Assembly: GCA_041391485.1 (NCBI GenBank) | Contig: JAWKNY010000004.1 | Span: forward strand, 62,001 to 126,000 | Origin: JACKAF01 sp041391485 | Lineage (GTDB): Bacteria; Bdellovibrionota; FAC87; UBA2466; JACKAF01 | Length of the DNA stretch: 64,000 nt | Direction: 5' to 3' | Shown here: one piece after another, positions 55,958 to 64,000 of the stretch | Layout of the letters: every line of letters begins with the position of its first letter | Position numbering within the stretch: position 1 is the first letter of the stretch | Program-made: the position numbers and the translations under genes | Notes under the pieces: generated by a model | Seen by the model: the letters and a program-made list of their open reading frames with translations, nothing else | Databases searched by the model: none | What the model was told of the DNA's origin: nothing

Positions 55958-57165
55958 TGAAGAAGGAACGCTTCATCGCGCTTCGTTTCATGTTCAAAGG
56001 GACCGATCGCGGAACCTTCAGCCCACTCACGCTTGTCGCCTGGGTGGCGATTGCGGTCGGCGTGGCGGCGATGGGAGTCCTGCTCTCTGTCATGTACGGT
56101 TTTGAATCGGCCTTAAAGGATCGCGTTCTCACGGCCTTTCCGCACATCATGGTCAAACCCGCGACGGGTGGCGAAGTCATCCGCGACTACGAAAAATGGA
56201 CGGCGACTATTGCTGGCGTCGACGGCGTGAAGCGTGTGACGCCGTATTTAGAAACTGAAATGATCCTGCAATCCGAAACCCGCGCCATCGGTGCCGTCGT
56301 GCTGGGTGTTTCGGAAGCCGAGATGGATCTCAAAGCCTCTCAGATTCAAGAAGGGGCTTTGCCCAATCCGGAGGCAAAGCGCGCCGAGGTGCTTGTCGGT
56401 AGTGAGCTTGCCAGACGCCTCGGACTTTTTGCGGGTGCCGAAATCAAGCTCATCTCGCCCATAGAAACCGCTGGTGCGATGGGGCTTATCCCGCGCGCGC
56501 AGACCTTTATCGTCTCCGGCATTTGCCACACCGGACACTACGAGTTCGACCAGCAGACCCTGCTTTTGACTCTTCCCGACGCGCAGGCGCTTCTCAAAAA
56601 GGGTGAAGTGATTAGCGGCTGGCAAGTTTGGGGAGAGGACGTGAACACGGCCGAGTACTTGCGCGAAAAAATTAGCCCCGTACTGCCCCGCACGTGGGTG
56701 GCGGAAAGCTGGGCGCAGTTCAACGCGGCACTCTTTAACTCGCTCAAGCTTGAGCAGTACGCCATGTTTAGTATCTTGAGTTTTGCAGTCCTTATCGCTG
56801 TCATGAATATCAGCATTACGCTGACGATGTACGTGAGCCAGAAGAAGCGCAATGTGGGGGTGCTGCGCGCGCTCGGGGCCTCACAAAAACAGATCCGCAG
56901 TCTATTTATCTGGCAGGGGGCCTTTCTCGGCGGTGTGGGGCTTTTCCTGGGGGCGCTTCTGACGGTGGCGGCGCTGGTGTACCTTCGCTACTTTTCCAGC
57001 TACCTCCTTCCTGACATCTATTATGATCGTACGGTCCCGACGGAGGTGCGGCCGCTTTCGATTTTGGCCATCTACGGCATTGCGACCGCTCTTATCTTTG
57101 TCTCGACGGTTTACCCAGCCAAGAAAGCGATGGAAATAGACCCCATCGAGGCCATCCGCCAATAG
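55957..57165 (+). CDS. LolC/LolE-type lipoprotein-releasing permease
   Basis: 402 aa. One span near the N-terminus (TLVAWVAIAVGVAAMGVLLSVM), a ~220-residue periplasmic MacB-like domain (GVDGVKRVTPYLETEMILQ), then three C-terminal spans with the FtsX signature (FAVLIAVMNISITLTMYV; RNVGVLRALGASQKQIRSLFI). The last residues KAMEIDPIEAIRQ are the usual end of LolC/E. It moves lipoproteins from the inner membrane to carrier LolA, powered by LolD. No LolD ATPase gene is next to it in the window. Confidence 0.88.
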   Translation: MKKERFIALRFMFKGTDRGTFSPLTLVAWVAIAVGVAAMGVLLSVMYGFESALKDRVLTAFPHIMVKPATGGEVIRDYEKWTATIAGVDGVKRVTPYLETEMILQSETRAIGAVVLGVSEAEMDLKASQIQEGALPNPEAKRAEVLVGSELARRLGLFAGAEIKLISPIETAGAMGLIPRAQTFIVSGICHTGHYEFDQQTLLLTLPDAQALLKKGEVISGWQVWGEDVNTAEYLREKISPVLPRTWVAESWAQFNAALFNSLKLEQYAMFSILSFAVLIAVMNISITLTMYVSQKKRNVGVLRALGASQKQIRSLFIWQGAFLGGVGLFLGALLTVAALVYLRYFSSYLLPDIYYDRTVPTEVRPLSILAIYGIATALIFVSTVYPAKKAMEIDPIEAIRQ

Positions 57166-57635
57166 TTAGAGCCCTGCGACGATGCGGTTTTGAAGTCGGA
57201 ACATCCGCCTCGCTTCTGCCTCATCCACCTCGTGATCGTAGCCACAAAGGTGTAAGAGTCCGTGCACGGCGAGCACCTTAAGTTCCTGTTCCAGGGAATG
57301 GCCCAGCTCCTTGGCGTAGCGCCGCGCAATCGTGGGGCAGATGCAAATGTCGCCCATGTGCACCGCCCCCGTAGCGGGGTGCGCCTCCCACAAAGGGAAG
57401 GAAAGCACATCGGTGGGTTTGTCCTTACTACGGTACTGCTTGTTGAGTGCGTGGATTCTTTTTGGAGCAACAAGATTCACGGCCACTTCATACGCCCCCG
57501 CTTTTTAAGCCAGGCGTTTTTTGGCAGCGCCGAAAGGGCCGCTCGCACGCTCTTACGCACGAGAAGCTCAAAACGTTTATTGGCCGCTGTCTCTGCTTGT
57601 ACGCTTACCTTCACTTTAGGCACGGAATTCACCAT
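57166..57635 (-). CDS. ybeY: YbeY endoribonuclease, one frameshift
   Basis: About 156 aa after repair. The zinc site HGLLHLCGYDH and the family block YRSKDKPTDVLSFPL are in the intact C-terminal part. The N-terminal part (FELLVRKSVRAALSALPKNAW) is in another frame, joined by one base at the C run 57494-57498 to give LKKRGAYEVAVNLVAPKRIH. With that base the span is divisible by three from the ATG at 57635. YbeY matures 16S rRNA and polices ribosomes. Convergent with the LolC gene, one base apart. Confidence 0.9.
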
Positions 57636-58021
57636 CGGCCGCTTATACCTTATCCGGCAAAAACTTTATAGGTTCTGATCACAGCGCCCTTTTTGGTCTC
57701 TGAATACGCACGGTCTTCAAATTCCGACGGAATGCTGCCCAAGCTTTTTACACCAGTCAGCCGTTTGCGCGTTTTCTTAACTTCATGAAATTAGAAATCT
57801 TTCCAAACTCTCTCGCAGCGAATTTCGGCACGAGGCTGTTGCACACCCATCATTGTACGGGGACTTCGGCGGCCAATTTGGCGTGCCCTTTGCAAAGTGT
57901 ACCAAGAGAACGTTCTCTGTTCGTGGGGAACGTCTATAGACTCCCGGTAAACGGGAAGCTAAGCGAGCCAATCGCTCGCAAAGATGTTTTGGAAGTAGTG
58001 TTGAAAGTTGCGGAGTAGAAG
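57636..58021. other. 386-bp intergenic region before the coiled-coil gene
   Basis: I see no tRNA or credible gene. A 77-residue opening at 57785-58018 lacks a signal, hydrophobic pattern or clear box and is probably chance. Two short motifs shared with the 31.7-31.8 kb intergenic region occur (TGATCACAGC at 57676, and a 16-mer at 57841-57856). Inverted words such as AGCGAGC/GCTCGC near 57960-57980 may form a small hairpin. Confidence 0.4.
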
Positions 58022-59587
58022 ATGAAGCACGTAAATAACAGTTCAGCAAAATGGGCCCTGTGGTCGGTAGAAGTGGCCTTTGCGGTAACCATGATTCTGC
58101 CTGGCAGTATCGTTCTTGGCGCTGATAGCTATTATGGAGGCCCCTCGGCTTCTAAAGTCAGCGCAGCTACAGATTTTGGAAGCAAGCTTGGTGGCAAGCT
58201 TTCCAAAGCGTCCGAAGGCGACCAGCGCCCTAAGACTGTAGAAGAAGCCAAGAAGCAGCTGGCCGACGTTATCGGTCGTCTGAAGATTACTGAAGATCAA
58301 AAGAAACAAGCTTTGGAATTCTTTAATGGTGTCGCCGACATCAACCGCTTGAACCAAGCTTTGGTTCAGTTGCGTCAGCAAGAACTTGATGATGCGAAGA
58401 AGGCGAAAGATGAGAACGACGCGCTTGAGAAGAAAGCTCAGTCCATGAGCTCTCCTCCGGTTGCGACGAACAACCTCGACACCGGTCGTTTGCCCCAAGA
58501 GTGTGGCAAGAGCCAGGTCGAAGGTCACTTGTCTGGCTGGTCCACCATCATGCAAGCGGTGGGCGACTTCAGCAAATTTACTCGTGATGCGCTCAAGGGC
58601 ATTGCGAAGGAAGACAAGAAAGCCCGCGAAGAAGCTTTGGACAAAGCGATCGCAAAAGCCAAGAAAGAGATTTTGGAGTCCATCAAGGCCGATGATAAGT
58701 CGGACGACTACGAAGAAAAACTTGATAAGGGCTTGAAAGCCACCAAGGGCGGAAACCCGGTGCCTTTCGCAAAGTATATCCCTAAAGCCATCGAGTGGAT
58801 GGAAGCCGTTAAGAAGAAAAAGTCGCTCGCTTTGCTCGACAACTTCTTTAACTCCGTCGCTGGCAAGCGCGACGCCAACGACAAGGCTGACAAGATTAAT
58901 GAAAGCGCCCGTCAGTTGAAAGAAGCGGCTGACAAGTATGTGGTCGCTGCCGAAGCCCCGGTTTCTCAGTCGGTTTCGACTTTGGCCGCGAAGTGCGAAG
59001 ATTTCAAATTCACCGTTCTCGGTGGAAACCAGCAGCCTGGACAAAACAGCCTGCGTGGAAAGCAAAAAGAAGCGATGGATCGCTTCCAGACGGCTTTCGA
59101 AGCGCAAGGCCCGGCAGCTCCCGGTGGCCAAGTGGTGCCCGCGCAGCAGGACCGTAACTTCCTGACGGCAGCGAGCAACTTTGCCAGCAGCCTTGTCCGT
59201 AAAGGACGCCAGCTGATCCAGGGTGTGGATTGCCAAGCTTCGGCCCGTCAACAGGTCGCCAGCCAGATGGCTACCCTTCGCAGTCAGGCGGCAACGCTTG
59301 AAGGTGTTACGGATCCCGACAGCATGATCCGTATCGCTGCTGAAGTGATGCAGAACTTTGGAAACACGTTCCAGAGCGTGAACGGTTTGGTGAACACCTC
59401 GGCCGCCGCCTGTACGGCTTGGTCGCAGGAAGCCAAACGTCTCGATACGAACGTGAAAGATTTGGACAAGCAAATCGCTCAGGCCCGTCAGCAGAGCGTT
59501 GGACCTCAGGCCCCTGGACTCTCCCGGTTTCGACCGCGATTCCTAACGGCCCTACGGTTCACTAGTCCTGAAAGTTTCTTTAGCTAG
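58022..59587 (+). CDS. secreted alpha-helical coiled-coil protein of unknown function
   Basis: 521 aa. Signal-like N-terminus (EVAFAVTMILPGSIVLGA). The mature protein is Lys/Glu/Ala-rich with long predicted coiled coils (RQQELDDAKKAKDENDALEK; KEDKKAREEALDKAIAKAKK) and five or six widely spaced cysteines (PQECGKS, AAKCEDF, GVDCQAS, AACTAW). A GGAG box precedes ATG and a strong terminator follows. A 476-residue opening on the opposite strand is its shadow. The last 25 residues may be out of frame: a one-base change near 59519-59523 would end the protein at 59565 with LPVSTAIPNGPTVH. No family recognised. Confidence 0.7.
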   Translation: MKHVNNSSAKWALWSVEVAFAVTMILPGSIVLGADSYYGGPSASKVSAATDFGSKLGGKLSKASEGDQRPKTVEEAKKQLADVIGRLKITEDQKKQALEFFNGVADINRLNQALVQLRQQELDDAKKAKDENDALEKKAQSMSSPPVATNNLDTGRLPQECGKSQVEGHLSGWSTIMQAVGDFSKFTRDALKGIAKEDKKAREEALDKAIAKAKKEILESIKADDKSDDYEEKLDKGLKATKGGNPVPFAKYIPKAIEWMEAVKKKKSLALLDNFFNSVAGKRDANDKADKINESARQLKEAADKYVVAAEAPVSQSVSTLAAKCEDFKFTVLGGNQQPGQNSLRGKQKEAMDRFQTAFEAQGPAAPGGQVVPAQQDRNFLTAASNFASSLVRKGRQLIQGVDCQASARQQVASQMATLRSQAATLEGVTDPDSMIRIAAEVMQNFGNTFQSVNGLVNTSAAACTAWSQEAKRLDTNVKDLDKQIAQARQQSVGPQAPGLSRFRPRFLTALRFTSPESFFS

Positions 59588-59611
59588 TAGGCTAACTTTC
59601 AAATACATCAG

Positions 59612-59645
59612 CAAAAAACCGATTGCCTCAGGCAGTCGGTTTTTT
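59612..59645 (+). terminator. rho-independent terminator
   Basis: A 10-pair stem (ACCGATTGCC / GGCAGTCGGT, one G-T pair) with loop TCA, flanked by AAAAAA on the left and TTTTTT on the right. It ends the coiled-coil gene and could work in both directions. Confidence 0.88.
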
Positions 59646-59767
59646 GTCTTTCTGACCCTCTGCGCCACCTCCCTCCATCCCCTTCAATTGACTGCCTTAT
59701 CCCCGATTGGTACCGTCCTAGCGGAAAGCATCAATGTGGTCCGCCACGTCTTATGAGGAGAGGTTTC

Positions 59768-60615
59768 ATGACAAAGCTAGCGGGATTTGGAGTCGTCGGG
59801 TCGGGAGCTATGGGTTCAGGAATTGCGCAGGTCGGGGCTCAGGCCGGGTTTCCGGTAACGCTCTTTGATATCTCAGACGCCCAGCTTGAAAAAGCCCGCA
59901 GCGGCATGCAGAAGAGCCTCTCCAAGCTCGAGGAAAAAGGGGCGCTCAAAGAATCGGCTGGCGACATCCTAAAGCGCCTGAACCTCACGACCCAGCTTCA
60001 GGGCTTAAAGGGCTGTGACTTTGTGGTAGAAGCGGCTACGGAAAACCGGGACATCAAGTTCAAGCTTTTTCGGGATCTCGATGCGCTTCTCGATCCCAAA
60101 GCTATTCTTTGTTCCAATACCTCGTCGATTTCGATTACGGAAATTGCCGGCCAGACCAAACGGCCGGAACTTGTCGCTGGCATGCATTTCATGAACCCGG
60201 TGCCCCTCATGAAGCTCGTAGAGGGAATCCGCGGGATGGCCACCAGTGACGCTTGCTTTCAAAAAGTACGCGAAGTTTCCGAAGCCATGGGCAAGACGTT
60301 TATCGAAGCCAAAGACTCTGCCGGCTTCGCGGTGAACCGCATTCTTATGCCGATGATCAACGAAGCCTTTTTGCGCTCCAGGAAAATCTCGCCACCGCTG
60401 CTGACATAGATGAAGCGATGAAGCTTGGCTGCAACTTTCCAATGGGGCCACTCACGCTCGCCGATTTTGTGGGAATTGATGTGTGCTTGAGCGTATGTGA
60501 AGTTTTGCACCGTGATTTGGGAGATCCCAAATACCGTCCCTGTCCGTTGATGAGGAAGTATGTGGAAGCGGGCTGGTTGGGTCGGAAGGCGGGCCGGGGA
60601 GTCTATGTCTACTGA
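59768..60615 (+). CDS. hbd: 3-hydroxybutyryl-CoA dehydrogenase, one frameshift
   Basis: About 282 aa, the normal size. NAD motif GVVGSGAMGSGIAQ at residues 8-21, catalytic His in AGMHFMNPVPLM, NTSSISITEIA and the C-terminal domain DSAGFAVNRILMPMINEA. A break at the T run 60368-60372 (five for six) separates the last 82 residues; corrected reading is EAFFALQENLATAADIDEAM, then FPMGPLTLADFVGID and the end KAGRGVYVY. ATG at 59768 follows a GAGGAGAGG box. Oxidises or reduces the 3-hydroxyacyl-CoA step of butyrate or fatty acid metabolism. The next gene starts inside its stop. Confidence 0.92.
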
Positions 60616-61187
60616 TTTCAGTAGTGAACCAGAGCTTCTAGTCGACAATCTGAAGTCTGAAGAGGAACTCCTTGCGGAGGTATCCGTGCTGGAGTCGGAA
60701 GCGCCGCCGGTGCTGCACCTGCGGGTGGCCTTTGAGTCTCTGGACGGGTGCGCCGGATGATGCTCGCCCTTCGGGCGGCGAATATCGCGCCGCTCATGCT
60801 TGTGGAGCAACCGCTTGAGCTTCCGGATCGCGCCATCGTACGAGACTCCGTCACCCAGCTGCGGGACTGGGACCAGCTCTCCTTGCAGAATCTTTTTAAG
60901 TTGTGTGCGCTTTGGATTCCGGAAAACTTTCATGGGGCCTTGGAGAATGAGGCGCGCGTCGAGCTGAAGTGGTTCAAGGAATGGGTGGGGGCGAGTCAGG
61001 ACCCGCGCTTGGCCCATTCGGGCCTTCCGTGGCGACAGTTTATCCGTAAGACGGTGGCAGAAAACTACGCGTTTGCGTGTGCGGTGCTCGAAGCCGAAAC
61101 TGTGGTCGATCCTTCCGCAGTCGAGGCCTTTTTGAATCAGAAAAAACAAGCAGTGTGCATTTTCCCAAAACGGTGGAGGCGGCGTAA
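60605..61187 (+). CDS. unknown protein between hbd and B12-binding subunit, two frame breaks
   Basis: About 194 aa. Starts ATG 60605 overlapping the hbd stop. The N-terminal part (STDFSSEPELLVDNLKSEEE) is acidic; a break near 60742-60746 shifts to a frame giving RRMMLALRAANIAPLMLVEQ, then WDQLSLQNLFKLCALW. A second break at the A run 61141-61146 changes the end from an out-of-frame tail to KTSSVHFPKTVEAA with a stop that overlaps the next ATG (TAATG). Such tight joints with both neighbours support the repaired frame. No family recognised; position suggests acyl-CoA or cobalamin metabolism. Confidence 0.55.
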
Positions 61188-61591
61188 TGAGTCAACCCAT
61201 TAGAGTTCTTGTAGCAAAACCCGGTCTGGATGGGCACGATCGGGGCGCTAAGATAGTGGCGCACGCGCTACGAGATGCGGGCATGGAAGTGATTTACACA
61301 GGACTCCACCAAACGCCGGAGATGATCGTTAATAGTGCGATTCAAGAGGACGTGAATGTCATTTGTGTGAGCATTCTTTCGGGTGCGCACAATCGCCTCT
61401 TTCCAGAAATCATTGAGGGCTTAAAAGCCAAAGGTGCTTCGGATATTCCGGTAGTGGGGGGAGGGGTCATCCCCGAGTCCGATATTCCTAAGCTCAAATC
61501 GCTTGGTGTGAAAGAGATCTTCACACCCGGGGCTACGATGAAGAGTATTACGGAATTTATTCAAACGCTGGTGCGTGGCAAGGAGAGCTAA
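61187..61591 (+). CDS. cobalamin-binding C-terminal subunit of acyl-CoA mutase (methylmalonyl-CoA mutase type)
   Basis: 134 aa stand-alone B12-binding domain. The signature DGHDRG (residues 15-20, His coordinates cobalt) starts the Rossmann-like fold; VSILSGAHN and VVGGGVIPESD complete it, close to the small subunit or C-terminal half of methylmalonyl-CoA mutase or related isobutyryl/ethylmalonyl mutases. The large catalytic subunit is not in this window. With nrdJ, it shows dependence on cobalamin. Its end overlaps the convergent thioesterase by 4 bases. Confidence 0.9.
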   Translation: MSQPIRVLVAKPGLDGHDRGAKIVAHALRDAGMEVIYTGLHQTPEMIVNSAIQEDVNVICVSILSGAHNRLFPEIIEGLKAKGASDIPVVGGGVIPESDIPKLKSLGVKEIFTPGATMKSITEFIQTLVRGKES

Positions 61592-62049
61592 CGCCACTGC
61601 AGGCGGCGCTCGCGCCGGATCTTAGCTTCCTCGTAAGCTTTCTTTTCTTCCGCGGTCTTGGGGACATACGGACTTACTTTTTTAGGACGGCCATTTTCGT
61701 CAACGGCAACGAAAGTCAGGTAGGCGTGGGTGGCGCGTTTTCGTTCGCCCGTCTGATTTTTTTCCGCATCCACAAGCACTTCAATCTCCATGGATGTCTT
61801 TCCGACGAAACTCACCTGGGCTGTCACCGTCACCGTCCAACCCGTTTTGATGGGATTGATAAAGTTTAAGTAGTCGATAGAAGCGGTTACGACGTTCGAG
61901 CGCGCGTAGCGCTGGGCTGCGATGGCAGCGGCGATATCCACCCATCCCATCACGACGCCACCGAAGATGGTCCCCAGCGCGTTTGTGTGCGAAGGGAGTA
62001 CGATCTCGTTCATGATGGTGGGGCTGCGATCCGGTGCGGGAGTAGCCAT
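61588..62049 (-). CDS. acyl-CoA thioesterase, YciA-type hotdog
   Basis: 153 aa. Hotdog fold with the family segment IVLPSHTNALGTIFGGVVMGWVD, including the catalytic region of YciA/BFIT-type enzymes, then ASIDYLNFINPIKTG and a charged C-terminus (KTAEEKKAYEEAKIRRERR). Hydrolyses acyl-CoA to free acid and CoA. The gene starts at the mltG stop, one base apart or sharing it, suggesting one transcript. Confidence 0.88.
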   Translation of the reverse strand: MATPAPDRSPTIMNEIVLPSHTNALGTIFGGVVMGWVDIAAAIAAQRYARSNVVTASIDYLNFINPIKTGWTVTVTAQVSFVGKTSMEIEVLVDAEKNQTGERKRATHAYLTFVAVDENGRPKKVSPYVPKTAEEKKAYEEAKIRRERRLQWR

Positions 62050-63089
62050 TAAGGTCCTTGCGTGGCGTTACCGCGTCTGCCGCTTCGGCGCTTTTGCAGC
62101 ACTTCCACGTTGTGCGCGTGTTCTTTATAGGTCTTGGTAAAGGTGTGCGTGCCGTTGTTCTTCGACACGAAGTACAGGTACTCCGAATCCGCCGGTCGTA
62201 AGACCGCGGCGATAGCCTCTTCCCCCGGGTTGGAGATGGGACCTGGAGGCAGGCCCTTAATGCGGTATGTATTGTAGGGAGTATAGGTCTCCAGGTGCTT
62301 GCGGGTCAGGTTGCCGTCAAAATTCTCGATGCCGTAGATGGTCGTGGGGTCGCTCTGCAAGCGCATCCCTTTATTCAGGCGGTTCCTGAAGACCGATGCG
62401 ATAAGCGGCCGTTCCTCAGGCGCGCCCGTTTCTTTCTCGACGATGGAAGCGAGTGTGACGAGACGTTCGACGGTAAATCCCTTCAGCGCCGCTTCTTCTT
62501 TGTACTTATCAAATTTTTGTCTAAACCGTTTCACCTTCGCGGTCAGAATGTATTCCTCGGAGTCAATTTTGGAGAACGAGTAGGTGTCCGGAAAAAGAAA
62601 CCCCTCGAGCGTGGGGGTGGTAAAACCGTTTTTGCGGGTAAAGTCCTTGCTGAGCGCAAGTTTAATAAACTTGTTCGGATCGCCGAGATTTTTATCGGCC
62701 AGAATCTGAGCGATTTGCCGCACGTTCCACCCTTCGGGCACCGTCACCTGGTGGACGACTGGATCGGAAAAATAAAGAACCCGCAACGCACTCAGTGGGT
62801 TCATGTTTTCCTGAAAACGAAACTCACCGGCGCGTACGCGCGAGCTGCCCTGAGTGAGCGTGAGTAAAAGCTTAAAAAAAGTGGGACCGCTAACGACGTT
62901 TTTCTTGTTGAGCGTGTTCACCACCCCGGAGAGTGGGGTGCCGCGCTTGATGATCACATCAACGGGCGCGCCATCCGAGTTCCCTTGAAAAACAAAATAC
63001 CCCAGCGTAAGTGCGCAAACGAAGAGTAGGGCAGTGAGGAAAGCGACGATCTTTCCGAAAAGGCCTAGACTTGAGTTTCTCAGTTCCAC
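62049..63089 (-). CDS. mltG: endolytic transglycosylase MltG
   Basis: 346 aa with one N-terminal membrane span (IVAFLTALLFVCALTLGYFV). LysM-like/YceG fold: VIIKRGTPLSGVVNTL, WNVRQIAQILADK, and the catalytic block LASIVEKETG with the acid Glu, followed by VFRNRLNKGMRLQSDPTTIYG and the end GLPPGPISNPG. MltG cuts new glycan strands during peptidoglycan synthesis to set their length. Often next to ruvX (YqgF), as here, where it overlaps ruvX by 10 bases. Confidence 0.93.
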   Translation of the reverse strand: MELRNSSLGLFGKIVAFLTALLFVCALTLGYFVFQGNSDGAPVDVIIKRGTPLSGVVNTLNKKNVVSGPTFFKLLLTLTQGSSRVRAGEFRFQENMNPLSALRVLYFSDPVVHQVTVPEGWNVRQIAQILADKNLGDPNKFIKLALSKDFTRKNGFTTPTLEGFLFPDTYSFSKIDSEEYILTAKVKRFRQKFDKYKEEAALKGFTVERLVTLASIVEKETGAPEERPLIASVFRNRLNKGMRLQSDPTTIYGIENFDGNLTRKHLETYTPYNTYRIKGLPPGPISNPGEEAIAAVLRPADSEYLYFVSKNNGTHTFTKTYKEHAHNVEVLQKRRSGRRGNATQGP

Positions 63090-63513
63090 GGTGCGTGATC
63101 GAATTGTAAACTATCCAGGTAGCTTTGCAAAAGAATCGTTGCGGCAACTTTGTCCACGACCTGCTTGCGCTTTTTTCTGGATACCTCACCTTCGATCAGG
63201 TAGCGCTCCGCTTGAGCACTGGTAAGGCGTTCGTCCCATTCGATGATGGGCAGCGATTTGCGCTTCTGCAACAGCGCGACGCGTTTTCTTATCTCTAAGC
63301 CCATATCGCTGGGCTCCCCGCTGGAATCTAGCGGCATCCCGACCACGAGCGTACCGACGTCATTTTCGTCGATAAGGGCAATGACATTGTCCACCCAGCG
63401 TCGGGGATCGGTGGCTTCAAATTGAAGCAGGGGAAAGAGAAAGTCCGGCTTTCATCCGAAATGGCGGCCCCTGTGCGTTTGGTGCCGACGTCTAAGGCCA
63501 ATATGCGTTCCAT
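63080..63513 (-). CDS. ruvX: RuvX/YqgF RNase H-fold nuclease, one frameshift
   Basis: About 144 aa. ILALDVGTKRTGAAISDE is the conserved first block with a metal Asp, GTLVVGMPLDSSGEPSD the second, and IIEWDERLTSAQAERYL the third. The frame breaks around 63441-63447; adding one base restores FLFPLLQFEATDPRRWVDNV between the blocks and gives a span divisible by three. Putative pre-16S rRNA nuclease or Holliday junction resolvase. Overlap with mltG indicates an operon. Confidence 0.9.
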
Positions 63514-63575
63514 ACGAGCGGCAGGGTAGCAAAAGCGCGGGCTTCAAGCAAAGCCGAAATGCAAAGCAAATAAGG

Positions 63576-64000
63576 CTACAACTTCGGTAAGTTAGCTGGC
63601 AGGTGCGGGTAACTCTTTTCCGCCCCCAGCTCCAGCGAACTCATGGGGTTCGTGCACTGCATATAAGCCTGGGTGCCCATCGGCCGCCCATTGCCGCTTC
63701 GCTTGAGGCCCACGAAGGGAAGCCGGTATACGGGGCTTACTGTCGGGCAGTTCCAGTGGAATAGGCCCACCTCCACTTCACCGAGAAGCCGCGTATAGGT
63801 CTCTCGCGAGGTGGAATACAGGACGCGACCAGACCATCCGGACTCTGGTTGAGCACCTGGGTGACTTCGTCCAAGTCCTGAATCTTGTAAATGGCGATGT
63901 TTGGTCCAAAAATCATGTCGCGCTGGTAGATGCTCTTGGGATTGAGCGCCTTCACCAGATGGATGGACGGAGACACGTAGTAGCCACGGCGTTCCTTCTC
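63576..64000 (-). CDS. aldehyde dehydrogenase (succinylglutamate semialdehyde dehydrogenase-like), C-terminal part, frameshift
   Basis: Only the last ~140 residues lie in the window; the 5' part runs off the right edge. PSIHLVKALNPKSIYQRDMIFGPNIAIYKIQDLDEV and PFVGLKRSGNGRP follow the C-terminal domain of AstD-type enzymes (EEIFGP-like, FGGxGxSGN-like blocks). A break near 63819-63823 separates these; corrected reading is SVYSTSRETYTRLLGEVEVG. Enzymes of this group oxidise semialdehydes to acids with NAD, in arginine breakdown. Exact substrate open. Ends about 60 bases before the ruvX start. Confidence 0.8.
   Translation of the reverse strand, partial: EGTPWLLRVSVHPSGEGAQSQEHLPARHDFWTKHRHLQDSGLGRSHPGAQPESGWSGRVLYSTSRETYTRLLGEVEVGLFHWNCPTVSPVYRLPFVGLKRSGNGRPMGTQAYMQCTNPMSSLELGAEKSYPHLPANLPKL

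Noticed and set aside
57821..57835. AATTTCGGCACGAGG resembles a cDNA cloning adaptor
   Set aside because: It has an extra T compared with the adaptor and is embedded in ordinary genomic sequence. Coincidence is likely, though vector screening would settle it.
57785..58018. 77-residue plus-strand frame
   Set aside because: No ribosome site, signal or domain, and it fills only the intergenic gap with biased chance composition.
58043..59473. 476-residue open frame on the minus strand
   Set aside because: It is antisense to the coiled-coil gene, has no signal, and composition is that of a shadow. The plus strand has a ribosome site, signal peptide and terminator.
1..64000. CRISPR arrays, tRNA or rRNA genes
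   Set aside because: No direct-repeat arrays with spacers, no cloverleaf-like sequence and no rRNA blocks were found by eye.

Overview
This 64 kb window comes from a Gram-negative bacterium of roughly 55% GC. It has outer-membrane lipoprotein sorting (LolC/E-type permease), many Sec and lipoprotein signal peptides, a Bat/MoxR von Willebrand operon, B12-dependent ribonucleotide reductase, secreted trypsin-like protease and a RAYT transposase. That mix is typical of Bdellovibrionota or deltaproteobacteria-like lineages; the assignment is inference. No rRNA, tRNA or CRISPR array was seen.

Layout. 1-3.4 kb (+): secreted beta-propeller-like proteins (kelch, RCC1) and an SGNH esterase. 3.5-7.6 kb (+): a catalase-like / LodA / LodB cassette, i.e. 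an exported cysteine-tryptophylquinone amino-acid oxidase with its flavoprotein maturase. 7.6-13 kb (-): two tandem paralogues of a large delta-60 repeat protein, one intact and one frameshifted. 13-16.5 kb (-): a redox group (quinone-oxidoreductase-like MDR, nitroreductase, pirin, aldo/keto reductase). 17.1-20.4 kb (+): an endonuclease/exonuclease/phosphatase lipoprotein, then a coupled pterin operon (PTPS-like, SDR, FolB-cupin fusion). 20.4-24 kb (-): Ntn amide hydrolase, a secreted unknown, an acyltransferase. 24-31.4 kb: polA, a methyltransferase, nrdJ. 31.4-33.8 kb: small lipoproteins and secreted proteins, several broken. 33.8-39.2 kb (-): fatty acid desaturase, then the coupled rnr-ubiB-unknown operon. 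39.2-42.4 kb: an AMIN-like protein, a lipoprotein, a lipase-like hydrolase, an enoyl-reductase-like SDR. 42.4-50.9 kb (-): moxR-DUF58-membrane protein-batA-batB/C-batD, with rpoZ and a DUF4340 protein downstream. 51-57.6 kb: ferredoxin, protease, RAYT element, lysS, lolC/E, ybeY. 58-64 kb: a coiled-coil secreted protein, hbd, a B12-binding mutase subunit, a thioesterase, mltG, ruvX and the C-terminal part of an aldehyde dehydrogenase that runs off the window.

One feature dominates the reading: about thirty reading-frame breaks, most in homopolymer runs and most repaired by restoring one base. They fall in essential or housekeeping genes (polA, nrdJ, rnr, ybeY, ruvX, moxR) as well as accessory ones. 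Single-base consensus errors explain this better than mass gene decay. I therefore annotate these genes over their full reconstructed span and give the break points.

The most interesting biology is the Tat-exported LodA with its catalase-like partner (with an in-frame TGA late in lodA), the three-gene pterin operon ending in a FolB-cupin fusion, the RAYT element whose inverted repeats lie exactly between two stop codons, and a set of reconstructed secreted proteins without recognisable family.
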